Below are positions 1-7,886 of a DNA stretch of 64,000 bases, piece by piece; the first letter of the stretch is position 1; each line of letters opens with the position of its first letter. The stretch is taken from assembly GCA_942491525.1 (NCBI GenBank), contig CALOBW010000030.1, positions 372,001 through 436,000 on the forward strand, in the 5' to 3' direction. The notes under the pieces were generated by a model. That model ran no database searches, was not told the origin of the DNA, and saw only the letters and a list, made by a program, of their open reading frames with translations. Source of the stretch: CAYWBU01 sp942491525 (lineage in GTDB: Bacteria > Desulfobacterota > Desulfomonilia > UBA1062). The position numbers were made by a program, and so were the translations under genes.

Positions 1-1434
1 ATCGAGAACCTGACCGATTACCTCAAAAATTTCATGCCCCTGCAGTGGGCCGCCATAAACCTGATCAACCGAGTCGAGCACAAATCCTACGCCCTCTGCA
101 ACATCGGCGAATCAACACTGGGCATGAACGAGGAGTTGCTGAACATCGAGAACGGCATGCTCACAGTCAATCTGCAACCTGATTACATTGAGACCATGGA
201 CGCCTCGCGCCAAAACGACATCTATATAATCAACCCCGACAACGGGGTGATGCTGAACCAGGCGCTCTACAGAATTGCCGCCCTGAATCTGACCCTCGAC
301 CTGGACGATGAACATTTTCTGATTCTCAGCCTGGGCAATGACGAAGAGATCCTCTTTGGCGCCAAAGATGCCGAACTGCTGGCGATGCTCAAAAAACCGC
401 TCAGACTGGCAATGATCAACATCCTGAAGCACAAGGAGCTGGCCAATCTGAAGGACCGGCTGCTCGATGACAACCGTTTTCTGCTGCATGAGCTGCAGCC
501 AATCTCCGCCACCAACATCATCGGCGCCAACATGGGCCTGCGCGAAATCATGCAGAACGTCAGGCGGGTCGCCGGCATGCCCAGCCCGGTGCTGATAAGC
601 GGCGAGACCGGCTCCGGCAAAGAGGTCATTGCCAATGCCATTCATGAGTTCTCGACGCGCAGACAGGGGCCCTTCATCAAGGTCAACTGCGGCGCCATTG
701 CCGAGCATCTCCTTGAGAGCGAACTCTTCGGCCATGAAAAGGGAGCCTTCACCGGCGCCATCAACACCAAACGCGGCCGCTTCGAAAGGGCCGACGGCGG
801 CACCATCTTCCTGGATGAGATCGGCGAGCTGACCCCGGCAGCCCAGGTCAGCCTGCTGCGCGTGCTGCAGAATCATGAGATCGAGCGCGTCGGCGGCAGC
901 AAGACAATTCCGCTCGACATCCGAGTCATCGCCGCCACCAACCGCAACCTGGAGGAGATGGTCAGACGGGGTGACTTCCGCGACGATCTCTGGTTCCGGC
1001 TGAATGTTTTCCCGATCCACCTTCCGCCGCTCAGGGAACGGCGCGAAGATATTCCGCACCTGATCTACCACTTCACCAACCGCAAGGCTCGCGAGATGAA
1101 CCTGCCGGTTCCCGAGCTGAGACAGGGTTCAATGCAGCACCTGACCGACCATCCCTGGCGCGGCAATGTGCGCGAGCTGGAAAATGTGGTCGAGCGCGGG
1201 CTGATCTATCACCAGGGCGGGCCCCTGGACCTGACCAAACACCTCAACACCTCCCCCAATGAGGATCCACACGACCACTTCCCCAGCCTGGACGCGGCCA
1301 TGGCCGAGCATATCGAGACGGCCATCAAACGCTGCGGCGGCAAGATCAAAGGCCCGGGGGGCGCCGCAGAACTGCTGAAAATCCACCCGAGCACCCTCAG
1401 AAACCGCATCCGGAAACTCAGAGAGCAGCCATAA
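1..1434 (+). CDS. Sigma-54-dependent Fis-family transcriptional activator (5' end outside window)
   Basis: The reading frame is open from base 1, so the gene begins upstream and the first ATG at 34 is probably internal. The first ~165 codons look like a GAF-type sensory region. The AAA+ domain follows: Walker A GETGSGKE at codons 201-208, the sigma-54 contact loop GAFTGA at 248-253, Walker B FLDE near 270-273, and arginine-finger-type RERRED. The last ~25 codons form a Fis-type helix-turn-helix (AAELLKIHPSTLRNRIRKL). In this family, ATP hydrolysis remodels sigma-54 RNA polymerase at -24/-12 promoters. The ligand of the N-terminal domain cannot be read. The architecture resembles FhlA/NorR-type activators. 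The ABC-F gene follows about 100 bases downstream. Confidence 0.93.
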   Translation: MENLTDYLKNFMPLQWAAINLINRVEHKSYALCNIGESTLGMNEELLNIENGMLTVNLQPDYIETMDASRQNDIYIINPDNGVMLNQALYRIAALNLTLDLDDEHFLILSLGNDEEILFGAKDAELLAMLKKPLRLAMINILKHKELANLKDRLLDDNRFLLHELQPISATNIIGANMGLREIMQNVRRVAGMPSPVLISGETGSGKEVIANAIHEFSTRRQGPFIKVNCGAIAEHLLESELFGHEKGAFTGAINTKRGRFERADGGTIFLDEIGELTPAAQVSLLRVLQNHEIERVGGSKTIPLDIRVIAATNRNLEEMVRRGDFRDDLWFRLNVFPIHLPPLRERREDIPHLIYHFTNRKAREMNLPVPELRQGSMQHLTDHPWRGNVRELENVVERGLIYHQGGPLDLTKHLNTSPNEDPHDHFPSLDAAMAEHIETAIKRCGGKIKGPGGAAELLKIHPSTLRNRIRKLREQP

Positions 1435-1538
1435 TCGGCCCGGGACCATATCTGACCCCCGCCGGGCAAGCGCGGACAGCTCTTTGGACTTGCCGCCAAA
1501 CAACCGACGTGCTAGCTCCTTTCAGCCAAGGAGTAAGC

Positions 1539-3143
1539 ATGATCCACTTAACCAACATCAGCAAACAGTACGGACCGCAGATCCTCTTCAAAGAGGCCAG
1601 CTTCCAGATCCTGCCCGGCAGCCGCTCAGGCCTGGTCGGCGCCAACGGCACCGGCAAGTCGAGCATCTTCCGCCTGATCACCGGCGAAGAGGAGGCCGAT
1701 TCGGGCGAGATCAGCATGAACAAGAAGACCGTGGTGGGCTACTTCTCCCAGGATGTGGGCGATATGCGGGGCCGCACTGCGCTCGCCGAGGTCATGAGCG
1801 CCTGCGCAGAGGTGACTCTGCTGGGCGGGCAGATCGCCGAGATGGAGGCTGCCATGTGCGAGCCCATGGGCGATGATGAGCTGGCCGAGCTGCTGGAAAA
1901 ATACGGCGAGGCCCAGGCCGAGTTCGAGCACCGCGGCGGCTACGACCTGGAGAGCCGCGCCCAGATGATCCTGACCGGCCTCGGCATCGGACCCGACGAC
2001 TACAACCGGCCGGTCGAGTCCTTCAGCGGCGGCTGGAAGATGCGAATCGCGCTGGCCAAGATCCTGACCATCAACCCGGACGTGCTGCTGCTGGACGAGC
2101 CCACCAACCACCTGGATGTGGAGTCGATCATCTGGCTCGAGGATTGGCTGGTCAGCGAGTTCAAGGGCGCCCTGCTGATGACCTGCCACGACCGCGACTT
2201 CATGAACCGCATCGTCGGCCGCATCATCGAGATCGCCAACAAGACCATCACCACCTACAGCGGCAACTTCGATTTCTATGAGAAGGAGCGCGAGATCCGC
2301 TACGAGCAGCTGCTGGCCAGCTACCGCCGCCAGCAGGAGATGCTGGCCAAGGAGGAGGAGTTCATCGCCCGCTTCGCGGCGCGCGCCTCGCACGCGGCCC
2401 AGGTCCAGTCGCGGGTCAAGAAGCTTGAGAAGATCGAGCGCATCGAACTGCCGCCCCAGCAGCAGCTGGTCAAATTTGAGTTCAGCGAACCGCCCAGGAG
2501 CGGCGAGGACGTCTACGTCTTCAACGACCTGGCCAAGAGCTGGGACGACAAGTCCGTCTTCAGCGGCGCCAGCGGCATGGTAAGACGCCTGCAGCGCATC
2601 GCGGTCGTGGGCGTCAACGGCGCCGGCAAGTCAACCTTCCTCAAGGTGCTGGCCGGCCAGACTGAAGCCAGCAGCGGCCAGTTCAATGTGGGCGCCAGCA
2701 TCAATCTGGGCTACTTCAGCCAGCACTCCATGGAGCTGCTGGAGGGGGGAAAAAGCGTGCTCGAGACCCTTCAGGACGCCCTGCCCGACCTGAACCTGGG
2801 CGTCCTGCGCAACCTGGCCGCAGCCTTCCTCTTCCAGGGCGACGACGTGCACAAGAAAATTGCAAACCTCTCGGGCGGCGAAAAGGCCCGCGTGGTGCTG
2901 GCCACCCTGCTGGCGCGCCCCATCAACGTGCTGATCCTGGACGAGCCCACCAACCATCTCGACATCCAGTCGCGCGAGATCCTGCTGGAGGCGCTGCATA
3001 AGTTTCAGGGCACCCTGCTGCTGGTCAGCCACGATCGCCACTTCCTGCGCTCGCTGGTCAACCGGGTCATCGAGATCGACCACGGCGAGCTCAGGAGCTA
3101 CGAGGGCAACTACGAGTACTATCTGGAGAAGAAGGTCGGATAA
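1539..3143 (+). CDS. ABC-F family ATPase (translation factor / ribosome-associated type)
   Basis: A 534-residue soluble protein with two ABC cassettes and no membrane segments. First cassette: Walker A GANGTGKS near residue 34, signature SGGWK near 163, Walker B LLLDEPTNHLD. Second cassette: GVNGAGKS near 358, LSGGEKAR near 445, LILDEPTNHLD. A charged helical linker (about 245-310, rich in K/R/E) joins them, as in the P-site tRNA interaction motif of ABC-F proteins. ABC-F ATPases act on the ribosome E-site to relieve stalling, or protect it from antibiotics. The start is set at ATG 1539 because AAGGAG lies five bases upstream; an in-frame GTG at 1509 has no ribosome site. It looks like the YdiF/YheS/YbiT group; resistance versus housekeeping cannot be decided. 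Confidence 0.93.
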   Translation: MIHLTNISKQYGPQILFKEASFQILPGSRSGLVGANGTGKSSIFRLITGEEEADSGEISMNKKTVVGYFSQDVGDMRGRTALAEVMSACAEVTLLGGQIAEMEAAMCEPMGDDELAELLEKYGEAQAEFEHRGGYDLESRAQMILTGLGIGPDDYNRPVESFSGGWKMRIALAKILTINPDVLLLDEPTNHLDVESIIWLEDWLVSEFKGALLMTCHDRDFMNRIVGRIIEIANKTITTYSGNFDFYEKEREIRYEQLLASYRRQQEMLAKEEEFIARFAARASHAAQVQSRVKKLEKIERIELPPQQQLVKFEFSEPPRSGEDVYVFNDLAKSWDDKSVFSGASGMVRRLQRIAVVGVNGAGKSTFLKVLAGQTEASSGQFNVGASINLGYFSQHSMELLEGGKSVLETLQDALPDLNLGVLRNLAAAFLFQGDDVHKKIANLSGGEKARVVLATLLARPINVLILDEPTNHLDIQSREILLEALHKFQGTLLLVSHDRHFLRSLVNRVIEIDHGELRSYEGNYEYYLEKKVG

Positions 3144-3161
3144 TTCGCTTGAGCAGCCCGC

Positions 3162-3202
3162 CCTCCTATGGTTAGATAAGTTTATTTATTAACCATGGGA
3201 GG
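3162..3202 (+). promoter_or_regulatory. Hairpin sequestering the ribosome binding site of the glycosidase gene
   Basis: CCTCCTATGGTTA (3162-3174) is complementary over 13 positions, with one G-U wobble, to TAACCATGGGAGG (3190-3202); the loop is 15 bases. The 3' arm contains the GGGAGG ribosome site and an upstream in-frame ATG (3195), and ends four bases before the chosen start at 3207. When folded in RNA it would hide the ribosome site. No U-run follows, so it is not an ordinary terminator. It could instead be a DNA operator, since the arms are also a near-perfect palindrome. Confidence 0.55.
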
Positions 3203-3206
3203 CGCA

Positions 3207-5090
3207 ATGAGCCGCTGGCAGATTACAGACAACGGCATCACCTGGAAGGTTGACGGTCCCCACGCGGACCATATCGAGATGAGCGGGCGCCAGATCTCGG
3301 CCATCCTGAACTATCGCGTAGACTGCCGCGGCCGCCTCAGACTCAGGCGCAAGCTGGTCTGGCCCATGCTGAGGCGCCTGCCCGAAAAGACCGAGGCCAG
3401 CCTGATCAAGAAGTTCCGCGCCGAGCCGCTGATCAGGCTGAACGGCAAAAGAATCCGCCCGCGCACCACATCCATCACCATTGACGGCACGCTGACGATC
3501 GAAGCCGAAGCTGACGGCCTCGTAATTACGCGCACCATCTTGCCGGCCCTGCATCAGCCGGTGCTGATCGAAAACTGGACCATCACCAGTCAGCAGGAAG
3601 CTGTGATCGAAATCATCGCGCCGCGCTGCCAGGACCGCCTGACCTGGAAGATGCGCAGCAAGTACGGCCCCTACCGCCTGGGCGTGCGCCTGCTGGGCGG
3701 CGGCAAGTATCAGCTCAATTCCGGCCAGAGCCTCAGCTGCAGCCTGATCATCTTCGGTCACCGGGCCAGTGAAAAGTTTGACTATCATATTGACTGCAGA
3801 GAGGCCGAGCAGCAGCGGCGCAACTATGTCGCATCCCTCAGCTCCAAGCTGGTCCTGAAAACGCCCAACCCCGAGTTTGATGAGATGTTCCGCCTGGCCA
3901 AGCTGCGCGCCGCCGAGAGCATCTTCGCCACCAAGAACGGCCTGATGCACGGCCCCGGCGGCGGCAACTACTATGCCGCCATCTGGGCCAACGACCAGGC
4001 CGAATATGTCAACCCCCTCTTCCCCTGGCTGGGCGACTCAGACGCCAATGAGAGCGCCATCAACTGCTTCCGCCTGTTTGCGCGCCACATGAACCCGGAC
4101 TACAACCCGATCCCCTCATCCATCATCGCCGAGGGCGACGGCTACTGGAACGGGGCCGGCGACCGCGGCGACCAGGCCATGATCGCCTACGGGGCGGCGC
4201 GCTTCGCCCTGGCCTACGGCGACCGGGCAACCGCCAAGGAGCTCTGGCCCCTGATCGAGTGGTGCCTGGAGTACAGCCGGCGCCAGACCAATGCCGACGG
4301 CGTGATCGCCTCCGACAGCGACGAGCTGGAAAACCGCTTCCCCTCGGGCGACGCCAACCTCTGCACCTCCTGCCTGCACTATGACGCCCTGATCTCGGCC
4401 GCATACCTGGCCGGCGAACTCGGCAAGGAGGTTAAATACCTTGATGAAGCCGCCAAGCTGCGCGAGGCCATCGAGAATTTTTTCGGCGCCGAAGTGGAGG
4501 GCTTCCAGACCTACCGCTACTATAAAGGCAACAAAAACCTGCGGGCCTGGATCTGCATCCCGCTGACCGTGGGCATCTTCAACCGGCGTGACGAGACCCT
4601 GAGAGCGCTCTTCTCGGAAAAACTCTGGACCAAAGACGGCCTGGCCACCCAGGCCGGCAAGCGGACCTTCTGGGACCGCTCGACCCTCTACGGCTTGCGC
4701 GGCGCTTTGAGCGCCGGCGAAACCGAAACAACGCTTGAATACCTTGAAGCCTACAGCAGGCGCCGGCTGCTGGGCGAGCATGTGCCCTATGCGGTCGAAG
4801 CCTGGCCCGAAGGCGGCCAGCGCCACCTCGCGGCCGAGAGCGGGCTCTACTGCCGGGTCTTCACCGAGGGACTCTTCGGCATCCGCCCGACCGGCCTGCG
4901 CTCCTTCGAGATCAAGCCCCAGCTGCCGGCCGGCTGGGAGCGCATGAGCCTGGAGCAGATCCGGGCCTTCGGCGATGAGTTCAGCATCAAGATTGAGCGC
5001 AGCGGCAGCCAGCTGAGTGCAACCATCCTGGGCGGCGAAACGCAAACGCATCTATTTGAGAGCGGCGAGACGATCGAGATTATCATTTAG
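3207..5090 (+). CDS. Six-hairpin (alpha/alpha)6-barrel glycosidase-like protein
   Basis: A 627-residue protein without a signal peptide. About 220 residues of beta-rich sequence precede an alpha-helical barrel region (about 230-570) with WANDQAEY near 260 and further acidic/aromatic motifs (EGDGYWNGAGDRGDQ, ENRFPSGDANL). The C-terminus has LFGIRPTGLRSFEIKPQLP, as in GH78 and related six-hairpin glycosidases. The likely role is hydrolysis of a glycosidic bond in the cytoplasm; the substrate cannot be read. ATG 3207 is preferred over ATG 3195 because GGAGG (3198-3202) directly precedes it. The upstream hairpin suggests translational control. A distant tie to the glucosylglycerate-synthase-like gene at 12.4 kb is possible but is only inference. 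Confidence 0.7.
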   Translation: MSRWQITDNGITWKVDGPHADHIEMSGRQISAILNYRVDCRGRLRLRRKLVWPMLRRLPEKTEASLIKKFRAEPLIRLNGKRIRPRTTSITIDGTLTIEAEADGLVITRTILPALHQPVLIENWTITSQQEAVIEIIAPRCQDRLTWKMRSKYGPYRLGVRLLGGGKYQLNSGQSLSCSLIIFGHRASEKFDYHIDCREAEQQRRNYVASLSSKLVLKTPNPEFDEMFRLAKLRAAESIFATKNGLMHGPGGGNYYAAIWANDQAEYVNPLFPWLGDSDANESAINCFRLFARHMNPDYNPIPSSIIAEGDGYWNGAGDRGDQAMIAYGAARFALAYGDRATAKELWPLIEWCLEYSRRQTNADGVIASDSDELENRFPSGDANLCTSCLHYDALISAAYLAGELGKEVKYLDEAAKLREAIENFFGAEVEGFQTYRYYKGNKNLRAWICIPLTVGIFNRRDETLRALFSEKLWTKDGLATQAGKRTFWDRSTLYGLRGALSAGETETTLEYLEAYSRRRLLGEHVPYAVEAWPEGGQRHLAAESGLYCRVFTEGLFGIRPTGLRSFEIKPQLPAGWERMSLEQIRAFGDEFSIKIERSGSQLSATILGGETQTHLFESGETIEIII

Positions 5091-5144
5091 TCATAATACG
5101 CTTTTAACTTTACCGCCCCTGCCCGGCTTCTTAAAATAAGAGTT

Positions 5145-5819
5145 ATGAAGATACTGCTGGTAGAAGACGACATCAGAACGGCCGGGTTTATCATCAAGGG
5201 GCTCAAGCAGGCCGGTTACACGGTACTGCACGCCGCGGACGGCGAAGCCGGCTTCAGCTGGCTGCAGAACGAGGAGTTTGACCTGGCCATCATCGACATC
5301 ATGCTGCCCAAGCTGGACGGCCTCAGCCTGATCGAAACTACCCGCCAGACCGGCAACCAGACCCCGGTGCTGGTGCTGAGCGCCCGCAAGAGCGTCGATG
5401 ACCGCATCAGGGGACTGCAGTCGGGCGGCGACGACTACCTGGTCAAACCCTTTGACTTTGCCGAGCTGCTGGCCCGCATCCAGGCCATCCTGCGCCGCAG
5501 CGGAACCTCCAAGGAGGCCACGGCCCTCAAGGTGGACGACCTGGAGCTGGACGTAGTGCGGCGCAAGGTTATCCGCGCCGGCGAGGAGATCCCGCTGCAG
5601 GCCCTCGAGTTCTCGCTGCTGGAGTATCTGATGCGCAACGCCGGCAAGGTGGTCTCCAAGATGATGATTATCAACCATGTCTGGGACTACAACTTTGATC
5701 CCCAGACCAATGTGGTGGAGGCCCGCATCTGCCGCCTGCGCGACAAGATCGACAAACCCTTTGGCAGCCGCCTGATCCATACGGTGCGCGGGGTGGGCTA
5801 TGTGCTTGAGAAACGTTAG
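5145..5819 (+). CDS. OmpR/PhoB-family response regulator
   Basis: A 224-residue protein with an N-terminal receiver domain (acidic pocket EDD near 7-9, phospho-acceptor Asp51 in IIDIMLPKLDG, conserved Lys in LVKPF) and a C-terminal winged helix-turn-helix ending VRGVGYVLEK. It binds DNA as a phosphorylation-driven dimer, typically at direct repeats about 11 bp apart. The stop codon lies inside the downstream kinase gene (20-base overlap), so the two are co-translated. The array of TAATC repeats at 7126-7166 has the spacing expected for this family and is a likely target. Confidence 0.95.
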   Translation: MKILLVEDDIRTAGFIIKGLKQAGYTVLHAADGEAGFSWLQNEEFDLAIIDIMLPKLDGLSLIETTRQTGNQTPVLVLSARKSVDDRIRGLQSGGDDYLVKPFDFAELLARIQAILRRSGTSKEATALKVDDLELDVVRRKVIRAGEEIPLQALEFSLLEYLMRNAGKVVSKMMIINHVWDYNFDPQTNVVEARICRLRDKIDKPFGSRLIHTVRGVGYVLEKR

Positions 5820-7125
5820 GAAGCTCTCCCTGACCTGGCGCCTGGCCCTCTGGTATGCGGGCGCCGCAACCCTGCTGGGAGTGCTGGCCCTGGGCCTCAA
5901 CCTGCTGCTGATCTACACCGACCTGGAGGAGGCCTCCAAGGACTACCTCTACGCCATCACCCTGGAGATGGAGGAGTTCTACGCCGAGCACGGCCTGGCC
6001 AAGCTGGAGGGGGCCCTGCGCCATGAGGCCCAGCTCGAGGGCACCAACCGCATCTTCTTCCGCATCGTCGGTCCCGCGGGACAGGCCCTGGCCACCACCA
6101 GCCTGGAGGACTGGCCAGAGCTGCCCGATCCGCGTTTCACAGCTGAGTACAGCCGCGTCGGCGACGTACAGGTCTACAGCAAGCAGATGACCGACGGCAA
6201 CTGGTTCCAGACCGGCGAGCACCTGACCCTTGATCGCGAGATGCTGCTCTTCATGGCCGGGGCGGCCGCCATCATCATCGCCCTGCTGATCATCTGCGGC
6301 CTGCTGGCCGGTTTTCTGGTGGCCAGACAGGCCATGCGCGGCGTCAAGCGGGTCACCACCACGGCCAATGAGATCCGACATGGCAATCTTGAGATGCGTG
6401 TACCGTCCGGCCATGAGGGGCTTGAAATTGAGGAGCTGGCCGAGGCCTTCAACCAGATGCTCGACCGCATCCAGGAGCTGGTCGGCGAACTCAAGGATGT
6501 CACCGACAATGTGGCCCACGACATGCGCAGCCCCCTGACCCGCATCGGCGGCATCGTCCAGACCACCCTGACCGGCGAGCAAACCATTGATGAATACCGC
6601 GAAATGGCCATCGCCGTGCTGGAGGAGAACAACGGCCTCAAGGAGATGATCAACACCATGCTCGACATCGCCGCGGCCGACGCCGGGGTCATGCAGCTTG
6701 AACGTGACCGCATTGACCTGAATGAGCTGGCCGGCCAGGCTTACGAGATCTTCTCGGCCGTGGCCGAAGACCGCAATCTAAAGTTTGAGCTCAAGCTTGC
6801 GGCCTTGCCGGCCCCAATTTACGGCGACCGAAGGCTGCTGCAGCGCGCCCTGAGCAACCTGATCGACAACGCCATCAAATATACCGCGGACAGGGTCGAG
6901 ATCACGGTTGGCCCTGGACAGATCTCAGTTGGCGACAACGGCCCCGGCATACCTTCAAGCGAGCAGGAGAAGGTCTTCGAGCGCTTCTACCGCTGCGAAA
7001 AGAGCCGCACCAGCAGCGGCCACGGCCTGGGCCTGAGCCTGGTGCGCTCCATCATGCAGGCCCACGGCGGGCAGGTGCAGCTCGAGAGCGGGCCGGGCTG
7101 CATCTTCAGCCTGATCTTCGAATGA
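5800..7125 (+). CDS. HisKA sensor histidine kinase
   Basis: A 441-residue membrane kinase. Hydrophobic segments lie near residues 15-38 and 147-172, flanking a periplasmic sensor of about 105 residues. A HAMP linker follows, then the H-box NVAHDMRSPLTRI with phospho-acceptor His240, the N-box NLIDNAIKYT, G1 VGDNGPGIP and G2 GHGLGLSLV. It autophosphorylates and passes phosphate to the regulator encoded just upstream. ATG 5800 overlaps that gene by 20 bases. The periplasmic domain has no recognisable ligand motif. The family resembles CusS/PcoS/QseC-type kinases. The gene stop lies directly upstream of the TAATC array that precedes gene 7201. Confidence 0.94.
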   Translation: MCLRNVRKLSLTWRLALWYAGAATLLGVLALGLNLLLIYTDLEEASKDYLYAITLEMEEFYAEHGLAKLEGALRHEAQLEGTNRIFFRIVGPAGQALATTSLEDWPELPDPRFTAEYSRVGDVQVYSKQMTDGNWFQTGEHLTLDREMLLFMAGAAAIIIALLIICGLLAGFLVARQAMRGVKRVTTTANEIRHGNLEMRVPSGHEGLEIEELAEAFNQMLDRIQELVGELKDVTDNVAHDMRSPLTRIGGIVQTTLTGEQTIDEYREMAIAVLEENNGLKEMINTMLDIAAADAGVMQLERDRIDLNELAGQAYEIFSAVAEDRNLKFELKLAALPAPIYGDRRLLQRALSNLIDNAIKYTADRVEITVGPGQISVGDNGPGIPSSEQEKVFERFYRCEKSRTSSGHGLGLSLVRSIMQAHGGQVQLESGPGCIFSLIFE

Positions 7126-7182
7126 TAATCTTCCGGTAATCCTGGCGTAATCTTCATAGGCTAATCTTGAGCGTGCTAAAAT
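7126..7182 (+). promoter_or_regulatory. Four-copy TAATC direct-repeat array with extended -10 (response-regulator site)
   Basis: TAATC occurs at 7126, 7137, 7148 and 7162: two successive spacings of exactly 11 bp, then 14 bp. Three copies read TAATCTT. An extended -10 (TG-C-TAAAAT, 7174-7182) follows, about 20 bases before the ribosome site of gene 7201. Eleven-bp direct repeats on one face of DNA are the usual sites of OmpR/PhoB-type regulators, and one is encoded two genes upstream. No good -35 hexamer is present, which fits an activated promoter. Confidence 0.6.
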
Positions 7183-7200
7183 CACAGCCAAGGAGGCATT

Positions 7201-7857
7201 ATGAAGATTTCAAGCAGCATGCCGGTCAACCAGATAACCGGCATCAACAGTGACTGCCAGGCCTGCAACAGCAGACCCGGGCAGATCAACCAGGACACCA
7301 TCAAACTCTCGGGCGAAGCCCAATTCATGGCCCAGTACAACAAAATCATGGCCGGCGAAGAGAAGCTGATGCAGATTGAGGAGCAGATCTTCAAACAGCT
7401 CGGCATCAGCCAGGATCAGGAACTTGGCATCTACCTGGGCGATGACGGCAAGATCAGGGTTGAGGGCGACTTCAAAGGCGAGCTGGAAACCAGGCTAAAC
7501 CAGAACAGCGAATACGTTAAGCTCTTCAAGCAGCTGGACAAAGAGATGCTGGCCATGGACAGATTGGCCGGCCAGATCAGCTACAGCAGCCTTGAGAAGG
7601 CCCTGGACGCCAGCGACAGCCTGATCGACAGTGAGATCGAGAAGATACTGGGTGCGGCGCTGGGAGAGAGCGAGGCCGAGCTGGAGATTGAGATCGATGA
7701 ACAGGGCAAATTTTCTGTCAGCGGTGAGATCTCAGACAAACAGAAAAAGTCCATTGAAGATCAGCTGAACAGCAATGAGAAATTGAAGAGCGAAACCAAA
7801 CGCAACGACATGCTCTTCGGCATGCTGATGGATAACTTCGAAAACAACCTCGATTAA
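7201..7857 (+). CDS. Hypothetical protein with internal duplication, likely target of the two-component system
   Basis: A 218-residue acidic protein with no signal peptide or membrane segment; I do not recognise a family. A short module occurs twice: LGIYLGDDGKIRVEGDFKGE near residues 81-100 and LEIEIDEQGKFSVSGEISDK near 161-180, each followed by an amphipathic helix. The N-terminus (KISSSMPVNQ... DTIKLSGEAQFMAQY) resembles low-complexity leaders of small gammaproteobacterial proteins but carries no known signal. There is a strong ribosome site, AAGGAGG, at 7190-7196. It lies directly behind the kinase gene and the TAATC array, so it is probably an output gene. A hairpin ends the unit. Function unknown. 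Confidence 0.75.
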   Translation: MKISSSMPVNQITGINSDCQACNSRPGQINQDTIKLSGEAQFMAQYNKIMAGEEKLMQIEEQIFKQLGISQDQELGIYLGDDGKIRVEGDFKGELETRLNQNSEYVKLFKQLDKEMLAMDRLAGQISYSSLEKALDASDSLIDSEIEKILGAALGESEAELEIEIDEQGKFSVSGEISDKQKKSIEDQLNSNEKLKSETKRNDMLFGMLMDNFENNLD

Positions 7858-7858
7858 A

Positions 7859-7883
7859 AGGCGGCGGGTTCTCCCCGCCGCCT
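7859..7883. terminator. Convergent-gene terminator hairpin
   Basis: AGGCGGCGGG pairs with CCCGCCGCCT across a five-base loop. On the minus strand the hairpin is followed by TTTT, so it probably terminates the peptidase gene; on the plus strand it also ends the 7201 gene, without a U-run. Confidence 0.75.
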
Positions 7884-7886
7884 CCC

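Noticed and set aside
3144..3206. Terminator of the ABC-F gene
   Set aside because: The hairpin has no U-run and its arm contains the next gene's ribosome site, so it is better read as translational control or an operator.
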